From Archangium gephyra (GTDB taxonomy: Bacteria > Myxococcota > Myxococcia > Myxococcales > Myxococcaceae): a stretch of DNA of 64,000 bases. The DNA is taken from assembly GCA_003243425.1 (NCBI GenBank), contig QFQP01000002.1, forward strand, positions 372,001 through 436,000, written 5' to 3'. Below, in pieces: positions 8,158 through 17,043 of this stretch. Positions within the stretch are counted from its first letter, which is position 1, and each line of letters opens with the position of its first letter. The notes below the pieces were generated by a model. That model was not told the DNA's origin. It did no database searches and worked only from the letters and a program-made list of their open reading frames with translations. A program made the translations under genes and the position numbers.

Positions 8158-9807
8158 ATGCGCCAGGTGTGTCTCGTCATGTTCATTTCAGCCGCACTCG
8201 CGCTGAGCGGGTGCTCGTGTGAAACGCCGACGCCGGGTGACGACGGCGGCAACGGCGGCACCGGCGGCGGAATGGAGAGCGATTCGGGGACCGGTGGCGG
8301 CGCGGCAACGGGCGGCAGCGGAGGCGGCGGCGAACTTCCAGACGGCGGGTCGTGTGTAGGCGCGGCGCAGCCGTGCGACGCCACCACGCGATGTTGTTCA
8401 GGCTCGTGTGAAAGCGGGCTGTGCCGCTCGTCGACCTTCTGTGTCGACCCCGGCGGAGCGTGCGCGTCGAGCGGTCAGTGCTGCAACGGCAACTGCGCGA
8501 ACGGTACGTGTGGCGCGACGGCGTGCGCGTCGCTCGGCACGGCCTGCGCAAGCGGCGCTGAGTGCTGCTCCGGCACCTGCACCGCCGGCTTCTGCGCGCA
8601 GATCCCCGGAGGCAGCTGCCGCGTTCTCGGAGATGCCTGCACCTCGGGCGCGGAGTGCTGCTCGTCGCTCTGCAAAGCAGGCGCATGCGCGAAGGCCTAC
8701 TACTGCCAGCCCAACGGAGATCGCTGCAGCTCGAACGCCGAATGCTGCGGTGCCGCGTGCTCGGTGAACGACGGCGGCGTGGGCGTGTGCCTCAACATCA
8801 CCGGCGGCGGCGGCGGTGGCTGCACCCAGGAAGGCAACCCGTGCAGCGGCGGCAGCAACTGCTGTTCGCGCACCTGCGTCGATCCCGGTTCAGGCGCGAC
8901 GGTGTGTCTGCCCGCGGGCGGTTGCCGGCTCACGGGCACCAGCTGCGACGACGACGACGCGTGCTGCGGTGGCGGCGTGAACCCCAACGGCTCCGTGCAA
9001 TGCGTCGGCGGCCGCTGCGACAACGGCCAGTCGTGCAACGGCGTGGGCAACATCTGCGGTGCGGCACCGCTGCCTGACGGCGGTGAGGTGATGATCAACG
9101 CTTCGCAGAACTGCTGCGACGGCATGAAGCAGGTCTGCAAGCTCGACTCGTCGGGCATTCCGCGCTGCTTCGGCGGCGGCTCGGCGTTGTGCCCCACGGG
9201 CTACACCGGCGAGGCGGGCTGCTGCATCGCCGGCGGAGACATCTGCCAGTTCAAGGATCAGTGCTGCAACGACGCGCTCTGTCTGCCGGGTGACGGTGGC
9301 GTGTTGCGCTGCCAGCCGCCCGACGCGTGCAAGCCGCTCGGCGCGACGTGCTCGGGTAGCGAATGCTGCGCGGGCAGCGAGTGCAGCTTCGGCATCTGCC
9401 GGCCCCCGTTCATGGAAGGCGGCGGCGGCGGCGGTTCACGCGACGGGGGAACCGACGGCGGCAGCGCGATGGACGCCGGCGTGCTGTGCGCGGCGAACGA
9501 CGCGGGTTGCAGCTTCTCGGCCGAGTGCTGCTCGCAGATCTGCGTCGGCGGTGCCTGCCGCCAGCCGGTGCAGTGCCAGTCGCAGGGCGGCATCTGTACC
9601 TCGTCGTCGGACTGCTGCAGCGGCACCTCGTGCGTGATGGCGCCCGGCGCAGAATTCGGGAGCTGCCAGCCGTCGAGCTGCGTCGGCGTGGGCCAGACCT
9701 GCTCCGCCGGCGGCACGTCGTGCTGCTCGGGGCTCGCCTGCCTCGACGGCACCCTCAATGTGTGCGGCGCCAGCGGCAGCTGCTCGTGCACCGTGGTCAT
9801 CAATTAG
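8158..9807 (+). CDS. Cysteine-rich repeat lipoprotein
   Basis: An ATG at 8158, preceded by CGGAG, starts a lipoprotein signal (MFISAALALSGCSC). The 549-residue protein then has a Gly-rich linker and a long array of cysteine-rich units with the pattern C-x-C-spacer-CCxG-xC-x-C. I count 14 CC pairs, for example in ECCSGTC, QCCNGNC and ECCSSLC. The spacing resembles small disulphide-knot modules of secreted eukaryotic and myxobacterial proteins. A second Gly/Asp linker splits the array near residue 430. It should lie on the cell surface or in the periplasm, stabilised by disulphides. It follows the sigma/FecR pair by 28 bases, so it may be a regulon target. Its TAG interlocks with the convergent stop. 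Confidence 0.8.
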   Translation: MRQVCLVMFISAALALSGCSCETPTPGDDGGNGGTGGGMESDSGTGGGAATGGSGGGGELPDGGSCVGAAQPCDATTRCCSGSCESGLCRSSTFCVDPGGACASSGQCCNGNCANGTCGATACASLGTACASGAECCSGTCTAGFCAQIPGGSCRVLGDACTSGAECCSSLCKAGACAKAYYCQPNGDRCSSNAECCGAACSVNDGGVGVCLNITGGGGGGCTQEGNPCSGGSNCCSRTCVDPGSGATVCLPAGGCRLTGTSCDDDDACCGGGVNPNGSVQCVGGRCDNGQSCNGVGNICGAAPLPDGGEVMINASQNCCDGMKQVCKLDSSGIPRCFGGGSALCPTGYTGEAGCCIAGGDICQFKDQCCNDALCLPGDGGVLRCQPPDACKPLGATCSGSECCAGSECSFGICRPPFMEGGGGGGSRDGGTDGGSAMDAGVLCAANDAGCSFSAECCSQICVGGACRQPVQCQSQGGICTSSSDCCSGTSCVMAPGAEFGSCQPSSCVGVGQTCSAGGTSCCSGLACLDGTLNVCGASGSCSCTVVIN

Positions 9808-10610
9808 TCCCACGCGTCGAGCAGCAACCGAGACGGATCGCCGTGAGTGCGCGCGGCGATCTGCTCGGAGGTCGATTCGATCATCTGCCAGGCAGCGTCG
9901 AACTGTTCGCGAAAGCTGTTCATCACCGGCACTTCGCGAACCGTGGGTGACGCGAGCGTTCCGCCGAGCGCGCACTTCGCTTCTGCACGCTTCTGAAATC
10001 GAATCTGCAGCGGCACGCGCGCGGGGCGTCCACGCGATCGCGGCGTCGTGGTCGAGATGCAGTGGCGAAACGCACGATCGACTTCGGTGAGCGACGAAGA
10101 CTTCGCCAGCGCACGCGAAACCGAAGTCTTGGTGCGTACGAACGGCGTCGTCACCTGCTGCTCCAACACGTCACAGCCGCTGGTGAACCAGAACGGCACG
10201 CCCCGCTCTGCCGCGAGCAATTCGACGATGCGTGATTCGGTCAGCCGCTCAGTGCCGAGCGACCAGTCGGTGTTCACGTTCACCGTGTGCGCGCCGAACC
10301 CGTGCGAATCACCCAGCGCGTGCATGCCCACGCACGCCACCGCGTCGACGTCGTCGGCCAGCACGTCGGTGACGAGCTCGCAGCCAGCGGGAAAGAAGCG
10401 CGCCTCGAGGTTCGCCGCCCCCGAGTGGTGCGTGTCTGACACGCGAACGTGCTGCACGCCGTGCTCGAGCAGCAGTAGCGCCACCATCGACACCTCTTCA
10501 TTCATGCGCAGCGCGGCCTGGGCGTAACCGGGGCCTCCGAACACGAGCTGCTCGATGCGGTCGACCCCCGCGATGCCTTCCAGATCGGCTATCAACAGCA
10601 CCCGTCGCAC
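9804..10610 (-). CDS. M55 family (DppA-like) metallo-aminopeptidase
   Basis: DppA-type enzymes are zinc D-aminopeptidases. The metal motif at the start, IADLEGIAGV, carries the Asp and Glu ligands; His residues follow in SDTHHSG and GMHA, and AHTVNVN sits at the expected place. I chose the GTG at 10610, directly before VLLIADLEG and behind GAGG, giving 268 residues; an in-frame start at 10679 would add 23 unlikely residues and run into the divergent gene's leader. The C-terminal third is less like known DppA. Substrate is unknown; peptidoglycan-derived D-Ala peptides are the family example. Confidence 0.75.
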   Translation of the reverse strand: MRRVLLIADLEGIAGVDRIEQLVFGGPGYAQAALRMNEEVSMVALLLLEHGVQHVRVSDTHHSGAANLEARFFPAGCELVTDVLADDVDAVACVGMHALGDSHGFGAHTVNVNTDWSLGTERLTESRIVELLAAERGVPFWFTSGCDVLEQQVTTPFVRTKTSVSRALAKSSSLTEVDRAFRHCISTTTPRSRGRPARVPLQIRFQKRAEAKCALGGTLASPTVREVPVMNSFREQFDAAWQMIESTSEQIAARTHGDPSRLLLDAWD

Positions 10611-10690
10611 AGGCCTCAACCTACCAACCCATTGATTTAACGAGCCTTCAGGGTCACTTGTCAGAGGTGGCTGGTACAAGTCTCCACATC

Positions 10691-11479
10691 ATGAAGCACG
10701 CATGGTCCGTCAATGACGTCGCAGCGCTCCTGGGAGTGCCCCCCGAAGACGCGCGCGCGCTCGTGGAGCAGGTCTTCGAAGGCCCTCGAGACGTCCTCAG
10801 CTTTCAGGACCTCCACCTGGTGCGCACCGCGCATCGGCTGCTCAACCAGAAGGTCAGCAAGGCGCGCATCACGCAGGCGCTGGTGCAGGTGAAGAAGGAA
10901 CAGCCGGCCGACGCGCCGCTCGCCGCAGTGACGCTGCGCGAGGTTGGCAAGGAGCTGGTGGTCGAAGCCGGCAGCTCGAAGTGGAACGCGGCGTCGGGGC
11001 AGCACCTGTTCGACTTCGGCGCGAAGGGCAACCGCGGCGCGAACTGGCTGCGGCCGGTGCCCGCGCGTGATGCCGTGGCGCTCTTCGCCGCAGCCGTGCA
11101 CGTCGAGGAGACCGACCCCGAGGCCGCGCTCGACGCCTACGCCGACGCGGTCGCCGCCGATCCACACCACGCCGACGCGCACGTGAACCTGGGCCGGCTG
11201 CTGCATCAGCGGGGTCGGTTGTGCGAAGCCGAAGCCCACTACGTGGCGGCGCTGGTCTCGCGCCCGACCGACACGACCGCCACCTTCAACCTCGCCGTGG
11301 TGCTGGAAGATCTCGGGCGCCTCGACGACGCCATCGCGCGTTACCAGGAGGTCCTCGAGCTGGACCCCACCGTGAGCGACGCCTGCTTCAACCTCGCGCG
11401 GCTCTACGAAAAGAAAGGCGAGAAGGTGGCAGCGCTCCGCCACCTCAAGGACTACCGCCGCCTCAGCGGACCTCGCTGA
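10691..11479 (+). CDS. MerR-like helix-turn-helix protein with TPR repeats
   Basis: The 262-residue protein starts MKHAWSVNDVAALLGVPPED at 10691; an in-frame ATG at 10658 adds residues without the motif. Residues 1-70 read as a MerR-type winged helix (SVNDVAALLGV, then FQDLHLVRTAHRLL). After a small spacer come about three TPR units (ALDAYADAVAADPHHADAHV, then AEAHYVAAL, then AIARYQEVLELDPT). This combination suggests a DNA-binding regulator whose activity is set by a protein partner. It is divergent from the M55 peptidase with about 80 bases between them, and overlaps the convergent gene by 17 bases. Target genes are unknown. Confidence 0.75.
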   Translation: MKHAWSVNDVAALLGVPPEDARALVEQVFEGPRDVLSFQDLHLVRTAHRLLNQKVSKARITQALVQVKKEQPADAPLAAVTLREVGKELVVEAGSSKWNAASGQHLFDFGAKGNRGANWLRPVPARDAVALFAAAVHVEETDPEAALDAYADAVAADPHHADAHVNLGRLLHQRGRLCEAEAHYVAALVSRPTDTTATFNLAVVLEDLGRLDDAIARYQEVLELDPTVSDACFNLARLYEKKGEKVAALRHLKDYRRLSGPR

Positions 11480-12632
11480 CGCTCCACTCGAGCGTCTTCA
11501 TGAGCTCCTTGCGGCGCTTGGCCACGTCGGCGTCGAGGTAGCGAACGGCCTCGGCCATCTTGTCCATCAGGCGGAAGGCCTTGCGCTTGCTCTGCTTGAC
11601 GTTGAACAGGCCGTGCACCAGCCACGGGAAGACCGCCGTCACGTCGCAGTGGCAGTAGACCGAGCCCGTCTCGACCGCGTCGGCATAGACCTTGCCCCAG
11701 GTGTGGCCTTCGCCGGCCGGGCAGCTCGAGAGCGCGCCGTTGTCGACCGGGTCGACGCAGAACTGCACGTCGATGTCGAAGCCCGCGGTGGGCACGTTGA
11801 GAATCTGATCGAGCAGCGGCTCGCCCTGCAGCGTGTAGTTCTTGGGCACGCCACCACCGAGAATCCACACCGCCATGCGCTTGTCGAAGTGGTGGCGGCA
11901 GTAATGCTGGATCGCGGCCATCTGGTAGACGTCTTCGTTCACGTCGAGTTCGAACTTGAACTCGTCGCCCAGCAGGCGCTTCAGCTTCACCACGTTCAAG
12001 AAGATCGAGCCGTCCTGCACCGCGCCCACGAAGATCGGCACACCGCGGCGGTAGCAGGTCGACAGCAGCGACGGCTGCTCGACGCCGAGTTCCTCTTCGA
12101 TGGCGTTCATGTGCTTGCCGAGCAGCGCGTGGAACTCGGGCGTCGCCATCTTCTTCTGGAAGTCCGCGTGGCGGATGATCGCCGAGAAGAGCCGGTCGGT
12201 GTCGAGCAGCACCTCTTCCTGGAAGCCCAGGTCGTAGATGCGGATGATGCGCGCCACGCGGTACTGCAGGTCGCCCGCGTTGGGGTTCACCTCGCGAATG
12301 TGGTGTTTCAGCACGCGGTGCGCGTCGTGGTACAGGTTGGCGCCCGTCGTGGTGATGCACGAGATCACGCCACTCTCGACGAGCGGAATGATGCAGCTCT
12401 GGTGCAGGCCCGCCGGCGTCATCGCGCCCGACAGCGTGAGGAACACCGCCGCGTTCTCTTCGAGCGATCGGCGCATCAGCTCGAAGGCCGTACGTTCCTG
12501 ACGGCCCACGTACGCACCGAACGCGTGCTCGAGGAGTTCGATGGCCGACTCCTTGCCGGTGATGGGCTTCGGGTTGACGCGGCGTGATTTGTCGTACGAC
12601 GCACGGAGCTTCTGCTGGGTCTTGGTGGCCAT
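11463..12632 (-). CDS. Deoxyhypusine synthase-like enzyme
   Basis: The 389-residue protein starts MATKTQQK at 12632. It carries the deoxyhypusine synthase fold signals: FLTLSGAMTPAG, ITTTGANLYHD, AVWILGGGVPKN and, at the catalytic lysine position, TWGKVYADA. True deoxyhypusine synthase moves the aminobutyl group of spermidine onto a lysine of eIF5A in eukaryotes and archaea. Bacteria lack that substrate, and bacterial homologues act on small molecules such as putrescine (homospermidine synthase) or related amines. The retained Lys supports an active aminobutyl-transfer enzyme of polyamine metabolism. No other polyamine gene is adjacent. Divergent from the next lipoprotein gene by 51 bases. 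Confidence 0.85.
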   Translation of the reverse strand: MATKTQQKLRASYDKSRRVNPKPITGKESAIELLEHAFGAYVGRQERTAFELMRRSLEENAAVFLTLSGAMTPAGLHQSCIIPLVESGVISCITTTGANLYHDAHRVLKHHIREVNPNAGDLQYRVARIIRIYDLGFQEEVLLDTDRLFSAIIRHADFQKKMATPEFHALLGKHMNAIEEELGVEQPSLLSTCYRRGVPIFVGAVQDGSIFLNVVKLKRLLGDEFKFELDVNEDVYQMAAIQHYCRHHFDKRMAVWILGGGVPKNYTLQGEPLLDQILNVPTAGFDIDVQFCVDPVDNGALSSCPAGEGHTWGKVYADAVETGSVYCHCDVTAVFPWLVHGLFNVKQSKRKAFRLMDKMAEAVRYLDADVAKRRKELMKTLEWSVSEVR

Positions 12633-12683
12633 GAGCGCGGGCGGTATACACCCCGCCACACAGGCCGAACGGGAGTTTTCACA

Positions 12684-14663
12684 TTGAAGAATTTCAAGCT
12701 GCTTGTTGGTGCCCTCGCGATGACGTCGGTGCTCGGTTGCGACTGCAAACCGCCCGGCCCGTCAGGCACGGTGCCTGACGTCATCGCCAACCCCACAGCC
12801 ATTTCTTTTTCGGCGTGCCCCAACAAAGACGAGAGCGGCGGTGCCGTCGCCGACGTCTTCCCCGACATCAAGAAGCTCAAGCTGACCAACCAGGGTCGCG
12901 TGGGTGCCGACCTCACGTTCTCGTTCACCGGCGCCGGCAAGGATCTCTTCAGCATCGACGGCACGGCCCCGATGTCGATCGACCGCCTCGCTGACCTCGA
13001 GATTCCGCTCAAGTTCTCGCCCAACGCCCGCGGCGACGTGCGCGCCGACTTCGTGGTCAACGACAACACCGAAGGCACGGCCGACACGATCGTCACGCTC
13101 ATCGGCAGCGGCATCAACCTGCCCTCGCAGCCCACCATCGAGACCGGCCCGCAGAAGACCGACGCCACCGGCTTCTTCACCTGCACCTCGGAATCGCCGC
13201 TGTCGGACTGCATCCTCCAGTTCCCCGACACGCTCATCGGAGCGACCCACCAGCTGCAGCTGAAGATCCGCAACAAGGGCTGCCCGGCGCTCAAGGTGAA
13301 GTCGCTGAAGATCGAGGGCTCGACGCTCGGCACCACCGACGGCTTCTCGATCACCTCGCCGGCGGTGCTGCCTTCGGAGACCTCGCCGCTCGTGCTCTCG
13401 ACCGCCGACGGCACGGAAGAAACGACGCTCACCATCACCTTCAACGCCACCGACGACGCCTCGGGCGCGCCCAGCCAGGGCCGCTACGCGTCGCTCATCA
13501 TCGAGAGCAACGACCCCAACTTCGGTGACGGCTTCCAGAACCCGGCCCGCATTCAGCTGCAGGCCAACGCGGTCAAGCCGTCGATCTACGTCGCGCCCAC
13601 CAGCTGCAACTTCACCAACAGCATGGACCGCTGCGGCAACGACCCGCGCCAGCCGAACAAGGCGAACTTCCGCGTCACCAACGACGGCGCCACGCCGCTG
13701 ACCATCAGCAAGGTCTCGTTCCGTTCGTCGGGCATCACCACCAGCGCCGACAACCGCTTCACCATCAGCCAGAACATTCAGGGCCAGACGCTGCAGCCCG
13801 CCGCGAGCGCCACGCTGATCGTCACCGAGACCGACGCGCCCCTGCTGGTGTCGGACCAGATCGAGATCGTCGCCGACCTCGTCGGTGGTGGCGCAGGTAG
13901 CGGTGGTTCGATCACGCTGTCGGTGATCAGCGGCATCAAGCCCTGCCTCACCACCGACCCCTCCGACGAGATCGACTTCGGCGACCCGGCCGACGAGCTC
14001 ACCGGCCGTCGCCTGCTGATCAAGAACGACGCGGCCTGCGGTCAGCTGATCCTCAACGAGGTGAAGATCGAGCCCTCGCCGTTCTATTCGCTGGTCGCTC
14101 CGCTCATCGACCCCAACACCACCATCGCGCCGGGCGGTCAGCTCGAGACCAACGTCCAGTACAAGCGCCCGTCGACCGGCGGCATGCAGCTGGGTGAGCT
14201 CACCATCAGGAGCAACGACACCGACTTCAGCCCGCGGAAGCTGATCGTTCTGCGTTCGAACGCGGCGGCCGACACCTTCCCGACGGCGGCGCTCACCGCG
14301 TGCACTGCCGACCAGCTCGGCTCCGACCCCGACTGCATGTCGGGAGCGAGCACGTCGGTCGGCTACACCGGTGCGCAATTGGGCGCGTCGCGTCAGATCA
14401 CGCTGTCGGCGATCAATTCGACCGACAACACCATGGTGAGCGAATTCGAGTTCGTGAACGCGAACAACACAGCGGCCCCGCTGCCTGCCGGTGGCTCTGT
14501 CGGTGATCTCGCCGGCAACGGCGTGCGCGGCACCGCGAACAAGCGCGTGCTCACGGTGCCGCCCGGCGTCACCGGCACCTACCGCTTCCAGCTCACCGTC
14601 TGGGACAACCGCGGTCAGCAGTCCGCGAACCGATCGCTGATCGTCATCAACATCTACCCGTGA
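12684..14663 (+). CDS. Choice-of-anchor D (ASH-like) lipoprotein
   Basis: The likely start is a TTG at 12684 with GGGAG ahead of it, giving 659 residues that open with a lipoprotein signal (LLVGALAMTSVLGC). The body is several Ig-like beta-sandwich repeats of about 110 residues with the LTNQGRVGADLTFSF, IPLKFSPNARGDVRADF and LTITFNATDDASG pattern of choice-of-anchor D/ASH domains. The C-terminus has a PKD-like segment (TVPPGVTGTYRFQLTVWDN). Such proteins are exported and abundant in myxobacteria, with presumed adhesive or structural roles. No catalytic motif is visible. A strong hairpin at 14726-14755 follows. Confidence 0.75.
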   Translation: MKNFKLLVGALAMTSVLGCDCKPPGPSGTVPDVIANPTAISFSACPNKDESGGAVADVFPDIKKLKLTNQGRVGADLTFSFTGAGKDLFSIDGTAPMSIDRLADLEIPLKFSPNARGDVRADFVVNDNTEGTADTIVTLIGSGINLPSQPTIETGPQKTDATGFFTCTSESPLSDCILQFPDTLIGATHQLQLKIRNKGCPALKVKSLKIEGSTLGTTDGFSITSPAVLPSETSPLVLSTADGTEETTLTITFNATDDASGAPSQGRYASLIIESNDPNFGDGFQNPARIQLQANAVKPSIYVAPTSCNFTNSMDRCGNDPRQPNKANFRVTNDGATPLTISKVSFRSSGITTSADNRFTISQNIQGQTLQPAASATLIVTETDAPLLVSDQIEIVADLVGGGAGSGGSITLSVISGIKPCLTTDPSDEIDFGDPADELTGRRLLIKNDAACGQLILNEVKIEPSPFYSLVAPLIDPNTTIAPGGQLETNVQYKRPSTGGMQLGELTIRSNDTDFSPRKLIVLRSNAAADTFPTAALTACTADQLGSDPDCMSGASTSVGYTGAQLGASRQITLSAINSTDNTMVSEFEFVNANNTAAPLPAGGSVGDLAGNGVRGTANKRVLTVPPGVTGTYRFQLTVWDNRGQQSANRSLIVINIYP

Positions 14664-14725
14664 CGCCTCGACGCGGGTGCGCGCCGTCGAACGCGCGCAC
14701 CAGCTGACAGCAAAGAAGCGTACGC

Positions 14726-14755
14726 CGTGCCCGACGCGCATCACCGTCGGGCACG
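14726..14755. terminator. Hairpin between convergent genes
   Basis: An 11-bp perfect stem (CGTGCCCGACG and its complement) encloses an 8-base loop. It lies 62 bases after the lipoprotein stop and 15 bases beyond the Rrf2 gene's stop on the other strand. Only a weak T-run (TTGCGTTT) follows on the plus strand, so it is a probable bidirectional terminator or mRNA-end stabiliser rather than a textbook Rho-independent site. Confidence 0.6.
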
Positions 14756-14769
14756 TTGCGTTTACGGGC

Positions 14770-15246
14770 TCAGACCTTCGCTTCGGCGTCGGGTGCGTTG
14801 AGCCGAACGAGCGGCGAACGATGCGTAAGTGAGCGCATCGCCAGCTTGTCCAACCTGGTCGAGCGGTACACGTCGAGCATCGCCGCCTGCCCCTGCTGCC
14901 ACACCGAGAACATGGTGCAGTTGCCGGTGAACACGCAGCCGCCGTGGTCCTTCTCCATGCACACGTTGACCGAGACGGGGCCTTCGACGGCCTCGATCAC
15001 CTCGAGAAACGAGATCTGCGAAGCCGGGCGGGCCAGCGCGTACCCACCGCGCGCCCCGCGCGTCGAACGCACGAGCGACGCCTTCACCAGCGTCTTCAGG
15101 ATCTTCGCGAGGAACTCTTCGGGCACCGACATCTGCCGCGCGATCTCACGAAACGAGGTCGTCATGCCGTCGGGCAACGACGCCAGAAACAGCATCGCCC
15201 GGGTGCCGTACTCGATTTTCCGGGAGATCTGGAAGGCGTGCTGCAT
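14770..15246 (-). CDS. Rrf2 family transcriptional regulator, probable Fe-S sensor
   Basis: The 158-residue protein opens with the Rrf2 winged helix (KIEYGTRAMLFLASLPDG, then SFREIARQMSVPEEFLAKIL and the wing GARGGYALARP). After the dimer helix comes a three-Cys motif, C-x7-C-x5-C (VCMEKDHGGCVFTGNC), at the place where IscR and NsrR bind an iron-sulphur cluster. It is therefore probably a redox, NO or Fe-S status sensor. The residue spacing is not exactly that of IscR, so the subfamily is open. It is divergent from the PHP gene with only 23 bases between, so its operator may lie there. Confidence 0.87.
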   Translation of the reverse strand: MQHAFQISRKIEYGTRAMLFLASLPDGMTTSFREIARQMSVPEEFLAKILKTLVKASLVRSTRGARGGYALARPASQISFLEVIEAVEGPVSVNVCMEKDHGGCVFTGNCTMFSVWQQGQAAMLDVYRSTRLDKLAMRSLTHRSPLVRLNAPDAEAKV

Positions 15247-15269
15247 GGAGGAGTAAGGGCCGCTCTAGC

Positions 15270-16085
15270 ATGATCGACCTGCACTCGCACACGACGGCCT
15301 CGGACGGTCAGCATCCACCGCACGAGCAGGTCGCGATGGCTGCGAAGGCCGGTGTGAAGGTGCTGTCGGTGACCGATCACGACACCGTCATCGGGCTCGA
15401 AGCTGCAGCCGCTGCCTGCACCCAGCACGGCATGGAGCTCGTTCCCGGCATCGAGATCTCGTGCTGGCTGCAGCGCCGCGAAGTGCACGTGCTGGGTCAC
15501 TTCATCGACCCCGCCTTCAAACCGCTGCAGGCCTACGCCCTGCGCCTCGTCGATGAACGCGAACAGCGCATGGAGAAGATGGTGCATCGCCTGTCGGCCA
15601 ACGGCGTTCCCGTCACCGTCGCGCAGGTGCAGGCCATCGCCGGTGACGCGCCGCTCACGCGACCCCACCTCGCGCGTGCCCTGGTCGAGCTCCGCATCTG
15701 CACCTCGGTGCGGGAGGCCTTCGACCGCTTCCTGGGCGACGGCAAGCTGGCGTGGGTGCCGAAGTTCGAGATGTCGGTGCAGGCGGCCATCGAGCTCATT
15801 CACGCCGCCGGCGGCACCGCCACCATCGCCCACCCCGGCAGCTCACGCGTGAACCGCTACGAGCTCGATGACATGGCGAAGCACGGCCTCGACGGCATCG
15901 AGTCGGTGCACCAGGACCACCCGCCCAGTCAGCGCGAGTTGTTCGCGAAGTGGGCGCAGGAGCTCTCGTTGCGCTGCACCGCCGGCAGCGACTTTCACGG
16001 TGTGAAGATCGCGCCTGACCGCGTGTTCGGCTCGGTGTCGATGAATGCCGGCGAGTTCGCGAAGCTACGCGCGCGTCGCGCCTGA
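15270..16085 (+). CDS. PHP-domain phosphoesterase
   Basis: The 271-residue protein starts MIDLHSHTTASDGQHPP, the first PHP metal motif, and has the second (VTDHDTVIGL), the third (PGIEIS), a His in HVLGH, and C-terminal AHPG and AGSDFHG motifs. These are the nine metal ligands of the trinuclear PHP centre. The closest characterised relatives, the YciV/RNase AM group, hydrolyse 3',5'-nucleoside bisphosphates and short 5'-phosphorylated RNA. Length fits. The stop directly abuts the stop of the leftward FecR gene at 16086 with no base between. Confidence 0.88.
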   Translation: MIDLHSHTTASDGQHPPHEQVAMAAKAGVKVLSVTDHDTVIGLEAAAAACTQHGMELVPGIEISCWLQRREVHVLGHFIDPAFKPLQAYALRLVDEREQRMEKMVHRLSANGVPVTVAQVQAIAGDAPLTRPHLARALVELRICTSVREAFDRFLGDGKLAWVPKFEMSVQAAIELIHAAGGTATIAHPGSSRVNRYELDDMAKHGLDGIESVHQDHPPSQRELFAKWAQELSLRCTAGSDFHGVKIAPDRVFGSVSMNAGEFAKLRARRA

Positions 16086-17024
16086 CTATTTCCAGAGGTT
16101 CTTGTCGATGGTCGTGGGCCGCACCGTGGTGTCGAGCTCCACCTGACCGTCTTGCTTCGCCTCGCCACCGCCCACGCCACGCGCGCGGATCTGCAGCGGG
16201 TTCTTGCCTTCCTTCAACTGCACCGGCACCTCGAAGCGGCCCTGCGCGTCGACGCGAACGATGCGGCCCTGCACTTCGACCAGCGCGCCGGGGTCGACGG
16301 TGCCCTTGAGCGTCAACTTCGGGGTGTTCACCGTCTGCCTCGCGGGCAGCGCGACCTTGAGCAGCAGCGACTTCGGCACCGTCACCGGCTCCGTGGGCGC
16401 CTGCCCAGGCTTGACGATCGACTGCTGCCCGGCGCGCACGATGACCACGCGACCGCCACCGGCGAACGCGACCTCGCCGCTCTCGGAACCCACGGCCACC
16501 GTGCCCTGCCCGTTGCTCGCGATGGTGAACACACCGCCGTCCGTGCGCGCGACCGCATCCGAATTCGCGGCGCGAACTTCGAACACGTGCCGGCCTCCGC
16601 CCTTCACGGTGGCGCGCGCCATACCGCTCTCGAGCAACAGCTTCGTGATGCTCTCCTTCAACTCGCCGATGCCCACTTCGGTGCCCGGCTCCATCTTGAC
16701 CTGCCAGGTCTCTTCGCCGACGAGCACCGCGTAGCTGCCATCGCTGGTGCGCACACCGTCGCTCGGGTGCAGCACGTCACCCAGCTTCGCTTCGCGCCAC
16801 TGACCCGAGGCGCCACTGCGAATCTGAACGGTGCCGGTGATCTCCCCGAGCGAGATCTCGACCACCCGCGGGCCCGCGTCGACGGACGACACCACCGACG
16901 CATCGGGCGTCAGCAACACGACGGGTGGCGTGACGGGTGGTTCGGCAAGAAAGAGCCACCACGCGAGGGGAATCGCCGCAACGATCAGCAGGAGCACCAC
17001 CGCGAAGCGCACGCGCGACGACAT
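16086..17024 (-). CDS. FecR-domain membrane-anchored protein
   Basis: The 312-residue protein begins MSSRVRFAVVLLLIVAAIPLAWW, an uncleaved N-terminal anchor. The periplasmic part has a FecR-like stretch (GTVQIRSGASGQWREAKLGD, then DGVRTSDGSYAVL), repeated beta segments (VFTIASNGQGTVAVGSESG) and a C-terminal Ig-like domain (PKLTLKGTVDPGALVEVQGR) like those that bind glycans or polymers. No sigma factor lies beside it. It is the last gene of a leftward run behind a histidine kinase, 19 bases downstream, so it may be a sensor accessory. Role is inference. Confidence 0.7.
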   Translation of the reverse strand: MSSRVRFAVVLLLIVAAIPLAWWLFLAEPPVTPPVVLLTPDASVVSSVDAGPRVVEISLGEITGTVQIRSGASGQWREAKLGDVLHPSDGVRTSDGSYAVLVGEETWQVKMEPGTEVGIGELKESITKLLLESGMARATVKGGGRHVFEVRAANSDAVARTDGGVFTIASNGQGTVAVGSESGEVAFAGGGRVVIVRAGQQSIVKPGQAPTEPVTVPKSLLLKVALPARQTVNTPKLTLKGTVDPGALVEVQGRIVRVDAQGRFEVPVQLKEGKNPLQIRARGVGGGEAKQDGQVELDTTVRPTTIDKNLWK

Positions 17025-17043
17025 CGGGTGTGGAGAGTATCAG

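Noticed and set aside
12762..14744. A 660-codon open frame on the minus strand
   Set aside because: It is antisense to the choice-of-anchor lipoprotein, which has a signal peptide and domain repeats; the antisense product is low-complexity Arg/Val.
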